Assembly: GCA_038025085.1 (NCBI GenBank)
Contig: CM076144.1
Span: forward strand, 19,661,501-19,725,500
Length of the DNA: 64,000 nt
Source: Tetragonia tetragonoides
Taxonomy: Eukaryota; Streptophyta; Magnoliopsida; Caryophyllales; Aizoaceae
Reading direction: 5' to 3'
The stretch's first letter is position 1. Each line of letters opens with the position of its first letter. Below, piece by piece: positions 36,146 to 48,150 of this stretch. The translations under genes were made by a program, and so were the position numbers. The notes under the pieces were generated by a model, which was not told where the DNA came from, searched no databases, and was given only the letters and a program-made list of their open reading frames with translations.

Positions 36146-36744
36146 TCAAAATGTTATCTTTAAATCAAACTTTAAGTATGTTAAATTGCAAAAGCAATCA
36201 GAACAGATGTTTATGTGTGTCCTCATGATTATTCCAGAGAACACAATCGGTATCACCATTATAAAACCCAGCCTGGTCATTCTGTCTTTTGTTAACAGCC
36301 TCTTGGCCTTAGCTAGCCACAAACAAAAGCTGTGTCTGGGAACATTCAGCGCACCCCGTATGAAATTTGCATGCCTAAGCTTACGTAGTTCACCCATAAG
36401 GTATGCATAGCCACTATTGACTGTATAGTTACCATGTGATGTGAGAGACCAAGAGTTATCAGGTATGTATGCTCGCATGAACAGGCCTTTGTTCTTGTTC
36501 AGTTTCATCCAAGCCCAGCTGCAATCTTGTTTAGGAACGTACTACCAAAAAGAGCCACCCTTTAGATACACCCAATTGATCCAATTCACCCACATGTCCT
36601 CTTTTCCTGCAAGATCCCAAATATGCTTCCCTTTAAGAGCATAATTGAATCTTTCACTGTTCTTAAAACTCAAGTCTCCATTTTTCCTTGGCTATATAGA
36701 AGGTCCCGAGCTACTAAGCTGCTTTTCCTCCTTTGGTCAGTACC
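36146..36744 (-). pseudogene. LINE ORF2 C-terminal zinc-binding region (zf-RVT), copy 1
   Basis: Minus-strand frame with SWSLTSHGNYTVNSGYAYL followed by HSFCLWLAKAKRLLTKDRM, the reverse-transcriptase zinc-binding module at the C-terminus of plant L1 ORF2. The Cys/His end of the domain is frameshifted. The start lies towards 36744, where an LTR interrupts it. Its second copy is at 40760-41303. Confidence 0.75.
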
Positions 36745-37872
36745 TGTAAGGACCTTGGAAAGTTATCACATGGCTTTCATGTGAGATCCTTAAAGAAATT
36801 TTGTATTTGTAGGGGATTAGATAAGTTCAAGGAACCGTTGAGTTAGAAAAGCATTTGAAAGACTTGAATTGAAGTAAAACCATGAAAGGGCCCAAAATTC
36901 TGCTACTGGCGCTTTATCGAAAGGGACAAAACAAAGGGACAACTGAAGGGACGACTTAGTAGCTGAAAAATTGAACTAGTCATGGTTTTAGAAAGACTTT
37001 CGCTCATATAGAACATATGAGTACCCAAGGATGAGGGTTCGGGGCGGAAGGTACGAGGTGGGAAGGTGTTAGGCACCCAACTAGCCCGTTTAATATTACG
37101 GCCTCTACTAACTGAAGTTTGCGTAATATGTTAACGACATAATTCCCACATAAATCCGATTAACAACCTAGATTAGACTATTAGTTGGTTGATCACAAGC
37201 ATCAAAACATTATTATATAACCATATTTTGAACATGAACTCGATTGACAAATTGAGCATTACAACGACAGTATGTTGATATTTACAGATTTACAAGCGAT
37301 ATTTAGAAAGCAATAAATACATGATTCGCATGAGACATACATTTTGACAAGTAGAAAAGCAATAAAAAAAATAAAGTTGATTGAGCCCTCAAGAGTGTAG
37401 TACCTTAATTGTTACGCAATTTAGAAAAGATTATTGGTGAATAAGGTTGATTATTAGCAAATAAGGTCTCTAGGAGAGGTAAGAAATAGATAGATAATTT
37501 CAGAACAAGAGGTCGGTTCTTGTTAGGTCGATTCTTGTTAACTGGTTGTTTGGTACTGACTTAGCAAATTGAAATGAAGTGTCCACGGTTGTATTTTATG
37601 GTTGTATGAGGTATCAACCGGCCAGCCAAAAGATAGAGGCATGCGTGTAAAACCAGGAGAAAAGTGCTGTCAATAGTCAGGATCGTTGGCAGCCGCTAGC
37701 GACTGCGGCTATGCAAGAGGTAGCAGCTAGCGGCTAAGGGTGTAGCCGTTAGCTGTTGGGCCTTGGCAGTCGTGCTTGGCTGTGACCTCAGTTGCTAGCG
37801 ACTGTGGATGATTCTTCCACAACCGCTAGTGGCTGCCGTAAACGGTATGATATCGTTTACGGAGCCAGCTAG
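36745..37872 (-). repeat. Tat-lineage LTR (older copy), split by a solo LTR
   Basis: The minus strand ends ...GGTCCTTACA at 36745. The U5 motif GGGAAGGTGTTAGGCACCC lies at 37060-37078 and a GC array at 37660-37840. At 37872 it is interrupted by a plus-strand solo LTR and continues at 39422 (ACGGAGCCAGCTAG | CAAGGTAGAATTACG...), matching the order in the 33103-34524 LTR. It inserted in the LINE before the block was duplicated, because copy 2 has the same junction. Confidence 0.8.
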
Positions 37873-39416
37873 TGTACACACCAAAAATTGTGTCTATGTT
37901 AAGTCCCCTAAAAAGCCGATGATGAAAGGATTGGATTTTGCTCGAACTTGGGTTGCGAGAATAATTGCTCTGATGATTAGCCCAGTTCATTTGAATTAAA
38001 CAGTGGAAGCTTTTTGTAAAGGTGATCCAAACCAGTTGGACTCATTTCATTTGGAGTCCAAAACAAAGAGATAGGCCTCTTTGAGCCCAAAGGCCCGAAA
38101 GGGAACCCAAACCCTTGAGTCGACCATTGGTCAAACAGGGAAACTCAGTCAATCCCGCGTGGACCCCCTCGGAATATCCTCCCTTGCTTAGAAAGCATGT
38201 CAAGTTCCTATGCAGACAGGCCGCTCCAGGTCCAAGCGGCCATGCTTGAGTTCAAGTGGTGGCCACTAGGACGAACGGCTATGCTGCTAGGCCAAGCGGC
38301 TTGACCGCTTGCCTAGCGGATGAGCCGCTTGCCAAGCGGTTCAGCCGTTTGTCCTAGAGGTTCAACCGCTTCGCCTAGCTGCATGGCCGCCTGGACCCTT
38401 TCTCGCGGACGGCAAATTTGAGGCTCATTCGATTTCCGTGCCAAACCCTAGCAACTCCCCCTCTTCTATATGAACAAACCTTAGGGTTCAGTTGAAGAAG
38501 TTGGGAATTTGAGAGGTTGGACATTTTTTGTTGGTTGGCAGTTGGAGACTAAAAGTTGGTTCTCTAAGTAATCTCTCTCATAATAAACCCTAAAATTCTG
38601 ATTCTACTCATTTTTTAGGCTAGCCCTACCACCGCAAAATAACCTTCATCCTTCATCAAGAGCAAGAGTTCAAGCATTAAACCCAAAAAGTTCATTGTGA
38701 GGATCCAGGTAATTCAGCCTGAGGATTTTCATTAAATTTTATATTTACTTGTTATCTGCTAACGATTTTGGTTTATGTGATATGTACATGCATGGCGCGT
38801 TTTGAGCAAAAGGGCTTGTATTAAACCCAATGAATGAATGATCGAATGGATGAACGTTTAATTATTATTATCTATCAATATTATGCTTGTTTGTGGTTGT
38901 TGGATGGAAATACCTTGTTTTCCTTCTAACTCGTAGGTTTAGCATATTTATCGTTATTAGCATTAAAAGCATGTAATTTGATAAGTTGTTAAAAGTGATC
39001 ACAATAATAATGTTTGTTTAACCCATTAGTTAAAACTAGGAATTTGGACAAATTGAACCTTGTTTGGAACCATAGCATTAATAATTGCTTCTTATTGATT
39101 AGCAAAGACCGTTGTCGTTAACAAGCGAGTTGGGTGCCTAACACCTTCCTAACTCGTACTCATGCCCCAAAACTCATTTATGAAGTCAATTTCCCCAATA
39201 GGGATTGGGGTGCACAGGAATTGAGTTGACGTCTATTTAGACTATTGACTTAATTCCAAGGGTTCCGAATTTTCTTAAATTTGGTGGCGAGTTCCGACAA
39301 TATTAATCATGTCCCTAGTATGAATAGATAAATCTTCAGGTGCATTCACACCCCAAAGATTCAAAACAACGACTTTATCCAAGGCTACCCATCGCCCGAT
39401 TCCGCAGTAGTCTACA
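37873..39416 (+). repeat. Solo LTR nested in another LTR, perfect target duplication
   Basis: Starts TGTACACACC and ends AGTCTACA (1544 bp), flanked on both sides by GCTAG (37868-37872 and 39417-39421), an exact 5-bp target duplication. It has a GC array (38215-38395), a TATATGAA box near 38467 and the U5 motif GGGTGCCTAACACCTTCC (39132-39149). It resembles the other Tat-type LTRs only in these modules. Confidence 0.9.
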
Positions 39417-39421
39417 GCTAG

Positions 39422-39530
39422 CAAGGTAGAATTACGTAACTGGTCTGTTTTGAGACTGCATTTTTTGGACGGAAAAGGGAAGATTTAACCCTTGAGATGT
39501 GAAAAGACGAACAAAAAACGACCATAGATA
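39422..39530 (-). repeat. Remainder of the split LTR
   Basis: Continues the 36745-37872 LTR (GTAACTGGTCTGTTTTGAGA corresponds to the reverse complement of TCTCAAGACAGACTAGG-like sequence at about 33410-33440). It fades out near 39530 without the expected TGTAGACGCC end, so this LTR is truncated. Confidence 0.6.
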
Positions 39531-39789
39531 AGCAACCTAATTAGAAAATTCAATTTGAATTTTCACTGAACTCACGGATCAACTGCATGCTTTCAGTCAT
39601 TTCTGTACCCCCTTCACCATCATCTGAACTAGAGATCAAAGAGTCCCAGAAACAAGTTAAATCAACATCTACGGTAATAGATTCAAGAATTTGGGGGTGG
39701 TGCAGCATTCAAAGAATGGAAGTTATGTAGAACTTGGGACTGAGGGTAAACAAGAAGTTGAGAACCCAATCTCCTGAAAATAATTTCTT
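39531..39789 (-). other. Short unidentified coding-like remnant
   Basis: The minus strand from about 39715 reads openly for some 55 codons (ILESITVDVDLTCFWDSLIS, then an acidic SSDDGEGG). I do not recognise it. It lies between the truncated LTR and copy 2 of the duplicated block. Confidence 0.25.
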
Positions 39790-41303
39790 AAATCAGTGGT
39801 AAGTCTGTCAAACAAAGCATTATAAAGTTATCACGAATTTAGAACGAGCACAATATATAATAATAGCCCTCAATAGATTTTCATTTGTAACTGGCTACAA
39901 ATTGTGCAAACACTAGACTACAGATTATATATCATGGATGAAATATAAAATCTCTAATTCATGAAAAATCTGCTCAATTTTTTAATGTGGAGTAGCTACT
40001 GATAAAATACTAGCTAACCATATAATCATGTACTTTTCATTTCTTAGCTAAAACTAACAAACTCAAAACTGCGGCTTACATAAAAGGGCCAAATGAAGAA
40101 TTGGCACAGTTACACAAGGCACTTGTTACAATATATTTGTATAAGCATTAAAAATGGGTTTTCACTTCAAATTTGATTGAGCCGTATGAGCCACTATGTT
40201 TCAGAAAACTCAGTGCAACCCAATAATCAGGTGTACAACTATGTACGAACTAGTCTAAAGACAACCGGCACATTGGTACAACCCTGGAAATCAAATAACA
40301 TGAAAATTTGCAGTATTTTAAACTCGTAGTTTGCTATCAGTATCAACTCAATTTGCACATAGCGCCACTTGTACTACTTGGCAGAATTGTCTTCATCTTG
40401 TTTCAAAAGGGTTTCTTATGGTCCGAGCAAAATTATTTCAGGCTGCTAAGCCACTATTCTTTTATGAAATATAGTGACACTGATGTCCTCTCAACAACAG
40501 TCTCAGCACTATAGTAGTGATAGTAGGGAGTTAAGATATGTCATGTTGGGATAATAACTGATACTCTTGAACTATTAAAACCAACTGTTAGGCTAATCTC
40601 AACTAAGAGTAGTTTCTCTTACTACTCATCCAACCTAATCATCAAAGTTTTACTTGGTTTCATCCTAGATACTACATGATATGTTTTATCAGCACATTCG
40701 AAATGTTATCTTTAAATCAAACGTTAAGTATATATGTTAAACTGTAAAAGTAATTAGAACAGATGTTTATGTGTGTCCTCATGATTGTTCCAGAGAACAC
40801 AATCGGTATCACCATTATAAAACCCAGCCTGCTCATTCTGTCTTTTGTTAACAGCCTCTTGGCCTTAGCAAGCCACAAACAAAAGTTGTATCTAGGACAT
40901 TCACCGCACCCCGTATGAAATTTGCATGCCTAAGCTTAGGTAGTTCACCCATAAGGTATGCATAGCCACTACTGATTGTATAGTTACCATGTGATGCGAG
41001 AGACCAAGAGTTACCAGGTATGTATGCTTGCATGAACAAGCTTTTGTTCTTGTTCAGTTTCATCCAAGCCCAATTGCAATCTTGTTTAGGAACGTACTAC
41101 GAAAAAGTGCCACCTTTCAGATACACCCCATTGATCCACTTCACTCACATGTTGTCCTCTTTTGCTGCAAGATCCCAAATATGCTTCCCTTTAAGAGCAT
41201 AATTGAATCTTTCAAAGTTTTTAAAACTCAAGTCTCCATTTTTCCTTCGCCTACATAGAAGGTCCCAAGCAACTAAGCTTCTTTTCCTCTTTAGGTCAGT
41301 ACC
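39790..41303 (-). pseudogene. Duplicated LINE 3' block, copy 2 (zf-RVT at 40760-41160)
   Basis: Near-copy of 34715-36744 without the hAT MITE. It includes the same zinc-binding segment (NYTISSGYAYL; the HSFCLWLAK counterpart is frameshifted). Small indels separate the copies, so the duplication is not recent. The right edge continues into the same LTR junction as copy 1. Confidence 0.75.
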
Positions 41304-42345
41304 TGTAAGGACCCTGGTAAATTATCACATGGTTTTCATGTGAGATCCTTAAAGAAAATTTGTATTTGTAGGGGATTAGAAGTTTAAGGAACCGTTGAGT
41401 TAGAAAAGCATTTGAAAGACTTGAAATGAAGAAAAACCATGAAAGGGCCCAAAATTCTGCTACTGATGTTTTACCGAAAGGGACAAAACAAAGGGACAAT
41501 CGAAGGGACGGCCTAGTAGCTGGAAAATCGAACTAGTCATGGTTTTAGAAAGACTTCCACTGATATAGAACATATGAGTACCCAAGGATGAGGGTTCGGG
41601 GGCGAAGGTACGAGGCGGGAAGGTGTTAGGCACCCAACTAGCCCGTTTAAAATAACAGCCTCTACTAACTGAAGTTTGCTTAATATGTTAATGACATGAT
41701 TCCCACACAAATTCGATTAACAACCTAGATTAGACTATTAATTGGTTGATCGCAAGCATCAAAACATTATTATTTACCCATATTTGGAGCATGCACTCGA
41801 TTCACAAATTAAGGATTACAACGACAGTATATTGATATTCAAATTTACAAGCGATATTTTGAAAGCAATAAATACATGATTCGCATGAGATATACATTTT
41901 GACAAGTAGAAAAACAATAAAGAAAACAATAAAGTTAATTTGAGCCCTCAAGAGTTTTGTACCTCAATTGTTAGACAATTTAGCAAAGATTATTGGTGAA
42001 TAAGGTTGATTATTAGCAAACAAGGTCTCCAGGAGAGATATGAAATAGATAGAGAATTTCAGAACAAGAGGTCGGTTCTTTTGAATTGGTTGTCTGGTAC
42101 AGACAGGGCAAACTGAAATGAAGGGTCGGAGGTTGTATTCATAGTTGTACGAGGTAAAAATCGATCAGCCAAAAGATAGAGGCGTGCCCGTGAAACTGGG
42201 AGAAAAGAGTTGTCAACAGTGAGGACTGTTGGCAGCCGCTAGCGACTGCGACTATGCAAGCGGCAGAAGCTAGCGGCTAAGGGTATAGCCGTTAGCGGCT
42301 GGGCCTTGGCAGCCATGCTTGGTTGTGACCTCAGCCGCTAGCGGC
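41304..42345 (-). repeat. Tat-lineage LTR, truncated (copy 2)
   Basis: Begins at the same LINE junction as the copy at 36745, with the U5 motif at 41617-41635 and a GC array at 42225-42345 containing a perfect CAGCCGCTAGCGGCTG. It is cut off exactly in the array, where the chromovirus 3' LTR fragment starts. Confidence 0.8.
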
Positions 42346-42684
42346 TGAAATTAGGTATAAATTTCATAATTTTTCTGATTTAAAAAGCTAATTAAAACTA
42401 ATTAGAACTAATTTAAACTAATTAAAACAATATGAATAGTTCTTATTCATATATAAAACATTTTAATTAAACTCCTCAAAATTAATAAATACCATTTATG
42501 AAAGTCCCATAATAATAATTAATATTATTATGGCTTTAATTGAATAAATCGAATCCTTAAATGAATATACGATTTAATCTCCGAAACTATTTATAAACCA
42601 TTTATAATACGATTTAATTTCCGAACTATTTACAAATCATTTATAAATCAATATAATAATTATAGAAAATATTGGGGTATCACA
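42346..42684 (-). repeat. Truncated 3' LTR of Tekay-type chromovirus
   Basis: Matches the first 0.3 kb (minus direction) of the 2.7-kb LTR at 49271-51951, starting TGTGATACCCC. The remaining 2.3 kb are missing, so the element has lost its 3' end and target duplication. It keeps an A+T palindrome (CCATAATAATAATTAATATT...) that the 5' LTR has lost. Confidence 0.85.
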
Positions 42685-42950
42685 TTCTACCCTCCTTAAA
42701 AGAAGTTTCGTCCCGAAACTTGAGACATGAAGTAATCACTTCCCAAAACAAAACGAGTTTACCTACACGAAGGTATAAAATAATTTCTAGGACACTAACA
42801 TATGCAAGATGAGCAAGTACGATCGTGATTCTAAGTTGAATAGCATGCACCATGCAATGCTTGAACATGCAATTCCTGCAAAGCGATAAACAAAACGAAA
42901 TTTCAAGGCGTGACATTCTACCCTCCTTAAAAGGAGTTTCATCCCGAAAC
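42685..42950 (-). promoter_or_regulatory. Polypurine tract region, duplicated
   Basis: On the minus strand AAGGAGGGTAGAA lies directly before the LTR (42685-42697). The same tract with about 40 bp of context (TTCGGGA-GAAAC) recurs about 230 bp upstream near 42915-42954. The inner copy overlaps the end of the chromodomain frame. The LTR-adjacent copy is presumably the functional primer site. Confidence 0.65.
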
Positions 42951-45900
42951 TCAAGTGGGACTAGTACCTTCTAGGAAGAGGTCTGGATACTTCTCGCGCA
43001 TCATGGATTCAGCTTCCCATGTTGCTTCCTCTTGACCTTGTCGAGACCAAACGACTTTGACGATCGGAATAGTCTTTGTTCGAGTTGAGCGCTCTTTGAG
43101 ATCCACTATCTTGATAGGACGCTCTTCATAAGTCAAACTTTCATCTAGATCGATCGTTTCAGATTGAATGACATGAGTTGGATCATGTACGTATCACTTC
43201 AACTGAGAGACATGAAACACACTGTGGACTTTTGCAAGTTCCATAGGTAAAGCTAATCGATAAGCAACCTCACCAATCCTTTCCAGAATCTCGTAAGGTC
43301 CAATATAACGAGGACTTAACTTCCCCTTACGACCAAAACGCATGACACCTTTGGTAGGAGATACTCGCAAAAGTACCTTTCTTCCAACCTCAAACTCTTC
43401 AGGTCTACGACCTCTATCTGCGTACGATTTCTGGCGATCTTGAGCACTACGCATCTTTGCTTGAATCACTTTGACCACTTCGACGGTCTGCTGGATCATT
43501 TCTGGACCCAAAACTGCAGTTTCACTAATGTCGTTCCAACAAACTGGCGATCTACACTTCCTACCATGCAATGCTTCATATGGCGCTTGATCAATGCTTG
43601 AATGATAGCTATTGTTGTAAGAAAACTCGATCAACAGAATGTGAGTGTCCCACGAGCCTTGATATTCGAGAGCACATGCTCGAAGCATATCCTCCAAGGT
43701 CTGAATCGTCCTATCCGTCTGACCGTCAGTCGCAGGATGAAAAGCAGTACTGAACTTCAATTTGCTTCCAAAAGCTTCTTGCAATTTCTGCCAAAAATGT
43801 GATAGAAATCTCGAGTCTCTATCTGAAATGATATCCTCTGAAACACCATTAAGTCTCATGATTTCTTTGACGTAAGCATCCGCTAGCTTCTCCATTTCCC
43901 AAGTGTCGTTCATTGGGATGAATCTCGCAACTTTCGTCAAACGATCCACAACTACCCAAATGACGTTATTCTTCTTCTGTGTCAATGGTAAACCCATGAC
44001 AAAGTCCATTGAAATTGAGTTCCATTTCCATGTAGGGACTTCAAGCGATTGAATCATTCTACTAGGTCTCTTGTGTTCGATCTTCACCTTCTGGCACGTC
44101 ACACACTTAGTCACGAATTCAGCTACATCTTGTTTCATGCCTTTCCACCAGAACATTTGGCGAAGGTCTTTGTAAAGCTTGTCTCCACCAGGATGTACAG
44201 AATAAGGTGTATTGTGAGCTTCACCCAAAATCTGACTCTTGATCTCCGGGTCATTCGGCGCACAGACACGATCACGAAATCTCAAGACACCGTCTTGACC
44301 AATAGAAAAGTCCTCGGATCTACCCTCGTCTTTGTGGCGTAGAATCTGCTGAAGATCCTCATCTGCACTCTGTTTACCCTTGATCTCGTCAAGCAAGGTT
44401 GGTCGAACTGACATATGTGCTAAGGTACATTGAACGTCACCTTTCAGCACAATCTCCACGTCAAGACTCTGTAAGTCACGAATGATCTCCTTCGAAAGTA
44501 CTAAAGCAGTGTTCAACATATGACGAGTCTTTCTACTCAAAGCGTCAGCTACCACATTAGCTTTTCCTTCGTGATACTGAATGTCGATGTCGTACTCCAT
44601 CAATAAGTCTAGCCATCTTCTTTGTCGCATATTCAATTTCTTTTGTGTGAATATGTACTTGAGACTCTTGTGGTCTGTAAACATCTTGACAGCAGAACCA
44701 TAAAGATAATGTCTCCAAATCTTCAAGGCAAATTCGACAGCAACGAGCTCTAAGTCGTGAGTAGGGTAATTATCCTCGTGCTTCTTTAGTTGTCTTGAGG
44801 TATAAGCCACTACCTTACCATGTTGCATCAAAACACAGCCTAAGCCATGCTTAGACGAGTCACTATAGACTTCGTACCCTTCAGTTTCCGATGGCAAAGT
44901 CAAAATCGGCGCGCTTGTAAGACGTTTCTTCAACTCTTGAAAAAACAGCTTCACACTTCTCAGACCATACGAACTTCGTCGTCTTTTTCATCAAGTTTGT
45001 CATAGGCTGCGCAATCTTCGAAAACTTACGATAGTAACCAGCTAACCCAAGAAAACTTCTGACCTCGGTCACGCTCTTCGGTGCGGACCAGTCCATAACA
45101 GCTCTAATCTTTTCCGGGTCAACAGCAACTCCACTCTTAGACACCACATGTCCTAAGAAGGAAACAGTTTCTAACCAAAACTCGCACTTCGACAGCTTGA
45201 CGTACAACTAATGTCCTCTCAAAATCTCCAAAACGGTTCGCAAGTGTTGCTCGTGCTCATCAGCGTTCTTCGAATAGACCAAAATATCGTCAACAAAGAC
45301 AACTACGAACTGATCGAGATAAGGCTGGAACGTACGGTTCATCAAATCCATAAACTTCGCAGGTGCGTTCGTCAACCCAAAAGGCATCACCATGAACTCG
45401 TAGTGTCCATACCTCGTCCTAAACGCGGTCTTTGTAATGTCAGGCTCGGAAATCCTGAGTTGATGGTATCCTGAACGTAGATCGATCTTTGAGAAAACAG
45501 TCGCCCCATGAAGTTGGTCAAATAGGTCGTCAATCCTCGGAAGTGGAAAACGATTCTTGATCGTGATCTTGTTCAACTCTCGGTAGTCTATGCACAGTAT
45601 CATACTACCGTCCTTCTTACGTACGAACAGAACAGGAGTACCCCAAGGCGATACACTCGGGCGTATGTATCCCTTCTCCAGTAGTTCCTCGAGTTGCGTT
45701 TTCAGTTCTTTCATCTCTGCAGGAGCCATACGATACGGAGCTTTCGAGATCGGAGCAGAACCTAGAGCTATGTCAATCGTGAAGTCAATAATGCGTTGCG
45801 GAGACATTCCTGGAATCTCGTCTGGAAAGACGTCAGCGTACTCCGAAACAACTGGAATAGGTTTTGAAACTTCGGCTTCTCGACTTGTATCCACTACATG

Positions 45901-46305
45901 ACATAGGTAAATCTCTTCATCTTTAGTCATACACTCCTTTGCTTTCATGGTTGCCACTACCTTCAACTTTGGCTTAACCACGACTCCTTTGTAAGTAATC
46001 CTCCTACCCTTCGGTCCACGCAACGACACACGTTGTTCAAAGCATTCAATCTTAGCCCTATACTTGGCTAACCAATCCATTCCCAAAATCATGTCAAAAT
46101 CCTTCAAATCCATCTGAATCAAATCCGCAGGCAAATAAGAACCAGCTATCCTAATCGGACACTTTTTATACAACGCTTCACAATTAACAATCGTTCCATC
46201 TGGCATCCTAATATTCGCACTGAACACAGAACTAGGCTCTAAACCTATCAGATGCAAAGCTCTTAGAAAGAATAGAGTGTGTTGAACCACTATCAAACAA
46301 AACAA
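42951..46305 (-). pseudogene. Tekay-type chromovirus pol: RT, RNase H, integrase, chromodomain
   Basis: In order: rest of the protease region ([10 protein letters not shown]), RT (FVDD intact near 45290), RNase H (YSDSSKHGLGCVL), integrase HHCC (VHPGG...CVTCQ), integrase D,D,E (SMDFVMGLP, ISDRDSRF, TLEDMLRAC, all present) and a chromodomain (EERPIKIVDLKER...EEATWE at 43136-42990). This lineage uses the chromodomain to target chromatin. Three lesions break it: in-frame TAG at 45208-45210, a one-base indel in an A6 run (44940-44945), and in-frame TGA at 43192-43194 just before the chromodomain. A frame change near 46240 separates it from gag. The catalytic residues look undamaged, so the element died recently. 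Confidence 0.92.
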
Positions 46306-47533
46306 AAGCAGGTTGAGAGTTAACGAGAAAAGTACCAGCGATCACATTCGGGTTCGCCTCAGCTTCATTGTTGTTCAGCACGTAGAACCTTCCATTTACC
46401 CCTCTATTGTTGTTGTTATTCTGCACGGGGTTGGTAGGTGCGGGAAGTAGTGCTTGATTATTCGCAGCAGGGGCAACAGTATTGTTGCGGTTGTTGTTGT
46501 TGTAACCCCCATTTCCACGGTAGTTACCACCATTTTCGCGATTCGCATTTCCATTTCCCCCACGATTGTAGTTGTTATCGCGGTTCTGACCATTTTCGTT
46601 CCTTCCACGACTCCAGCATTCAGAAGCTTTGTGACCAGGCTTATTGCACTCGTAGCATTGAAGTACATCGCCATGAAAGTTCTTGCTAGGATGCGTCTTG
46701 TTGCAGCGACTACAAGGCGTATTTCTCCTGGCTAAGATCGTAGCTCTATGACTATTCGAGTCACGATTCCTGTGCCCGTTGTGGTTCTGACCACCTTGGT
46801 TGTTGTGATTGCCGTTGTTCGGCTTTGGACACTTATCTGCGCCATTCGATTGGGAAGAATTTCCTTCGTCACATTTATGCTTTCCGAGCAACGAATCACG
46901 ACGATCCACAACACACTCTTGGTTCAAGGCTTTCTGGTAGGATCCTTGGAACGTCAGCGAGTTTCCCATAACATAACGCTGAATATCCCACTTCAGGCCA
47001 TCTTTGAACCTCTCGATCCGTTCAGCTTCAGTTGTCACCAAATTATGTGCAAAAGCAGCAAGCTCGTTGAACTTTGTTGCGTACTCAGCCACAGATAGCT
47101 TTCCTTGATAAATGTTCTCGAATTCCCGTTGCTTCTGGCGACGGACAGCTCTTGGATAGAACCGTTCACGAATAGACTCTTTGAACTCGGTCCACCCATA
47201 TTCCTTAATGGGGAGTAGATCAGTGCTCACATCGCTCCACCACTTGTTAGCCTCACCCTTCAGGTAGTACGTAGCGGTGTTGACCTTCATGTTGTTGGAC
47301 CGATTAGTCACCCTAAACAACTTCTCGAACTCTATTATCCAATTCTCCAACTTGGTGGGCTCAGAGCCACCCTCAAACGTCGGAGGTTTGAGTGCATCGA
47401 AATCCCTAAAGTTGCGCGTCTCAGGGTTCTGCACGTTGTGATCTTGCTCTTGGCTCTCTAGCTGGCGCGTGATGTGCTCAACCACGTTGGTGAGACCTAC
47501 CTCTAGTCTCGCGAGTCGGTCGTTGGTTGCCAT
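46232..47533 (-). CDS. Tekay-type chromovirus Gag with start of protease
   Basis: 433 codons from ATG ([13 protein letters not shown]). Residues about 85-190 form the Retrotrans_gag domain ([15 protein letters not shown] ... [10 protein letters not shown]). A CCHC knuckle [14 protein letters not shown] follows and then an Asn/Gly-rich linker. The C-terminus enters the aspartic protease ([10 protein letters not shown]). Gag and Pol are usually one frame in this lineage; here an indel near 46240 ends Gag early. Gag itself appears intact and could still supply particles to related elements. Confidence 0.9.
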   Translation of the reverse strand: MATNDRLARLEVGLTNVVEHITRQLESQEQDHNVQNPETRNFRDFDALKPPTFEGGSEPTKLENWIIEFEKLFRVTNRSNNMKVNTATYYLKGEANKWWSDVSTDLLPIKEYGWTEFKESIRERFYPRAVRRQKQREFENIYQGKLSVAEYATKFNELAAFAHNLVTTEAERIERFKDGLKWDIQRYVMGNSLTFQGSYQKALNQECVVDRRDSLLGKHKCDEGNSSQSNGADKCPKPNNGNHNNQGGQNHNGHRNRDSNSHRATILARRNTPCSRCNKTHPSKNFHGDVLQCYECNKPGHKASECWSRGRNENGQNRDNNYNRGGNGNANRENGGNYRGNGGYNNNNRNNTVAPAANNQALLPAPTNPVQNNNNNRGVNGRFYVLNNNEAEANPNVIAGTFLVNSQPAFVLFDSGSTHSILSKSFASDRFRA

Positions 47534-48150
47534 TATAACAAATCTGAGACATAAAAGAGCAATGGTTGATCACCATTTCAGCAAAATTGACACATTTGAC
47601 CCAATTCGAGGTCTAATTGAGAGATATAGGTTATAATTGAAACCAATCTCTTGACATTTAGCAAATAGCATATAAGTTTCAATGATCGACCTTACATTGT
47701 AGGTCTAAGCAACATACTTGCTTTGAATGTTCTCAGTTCCTATGCATAATAGTTCGATATGCAATAACAAAGTAGACACATTGGTCTCACACAATTGATA
47801 AGCAATGACATTCGCAGTTCACACATAGAGGCTCCATACTATTTTAGTAGGGCAACAAACAATGACATTTGATTGCATACAATACATGCTTAGCCTTTGG
47901 CTCACAACTAACATGATCATGCTCAATGAAAATTTTGCCATAATTCCGACATGGATTTTCCATCATGTCTAGGCAATACGAGATAGCATTACGAAGCTAT
48001 GAGTCAACCATGCAATTATTTGATAAAACGATCATATAAATATTTATTGCCTATGCAACTACACCAACATCAAAATTGACCACGTAGGGCCATCACAATA
48101 GCTATAGTTCAATAAAACTCAAGTAAAACTACTAAGGCAATAATCTAGTT
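47534..48150. other. Non-coding gap between extra ORF and gag
   Basis: 617 bp, A+T-rich, with no open frame. If the extra ORF and gag are made from one RNA, this stretch would act as an intron or as an intercistronic leader. I could not identify convincing splice sites. Confidence 0.4.

Noticed and set aside
46396..47098. Overlapping open frames opposite or alongside gag
   Set aside because: Shadows of the Asn/Gly-rich Gag linker in other frames.
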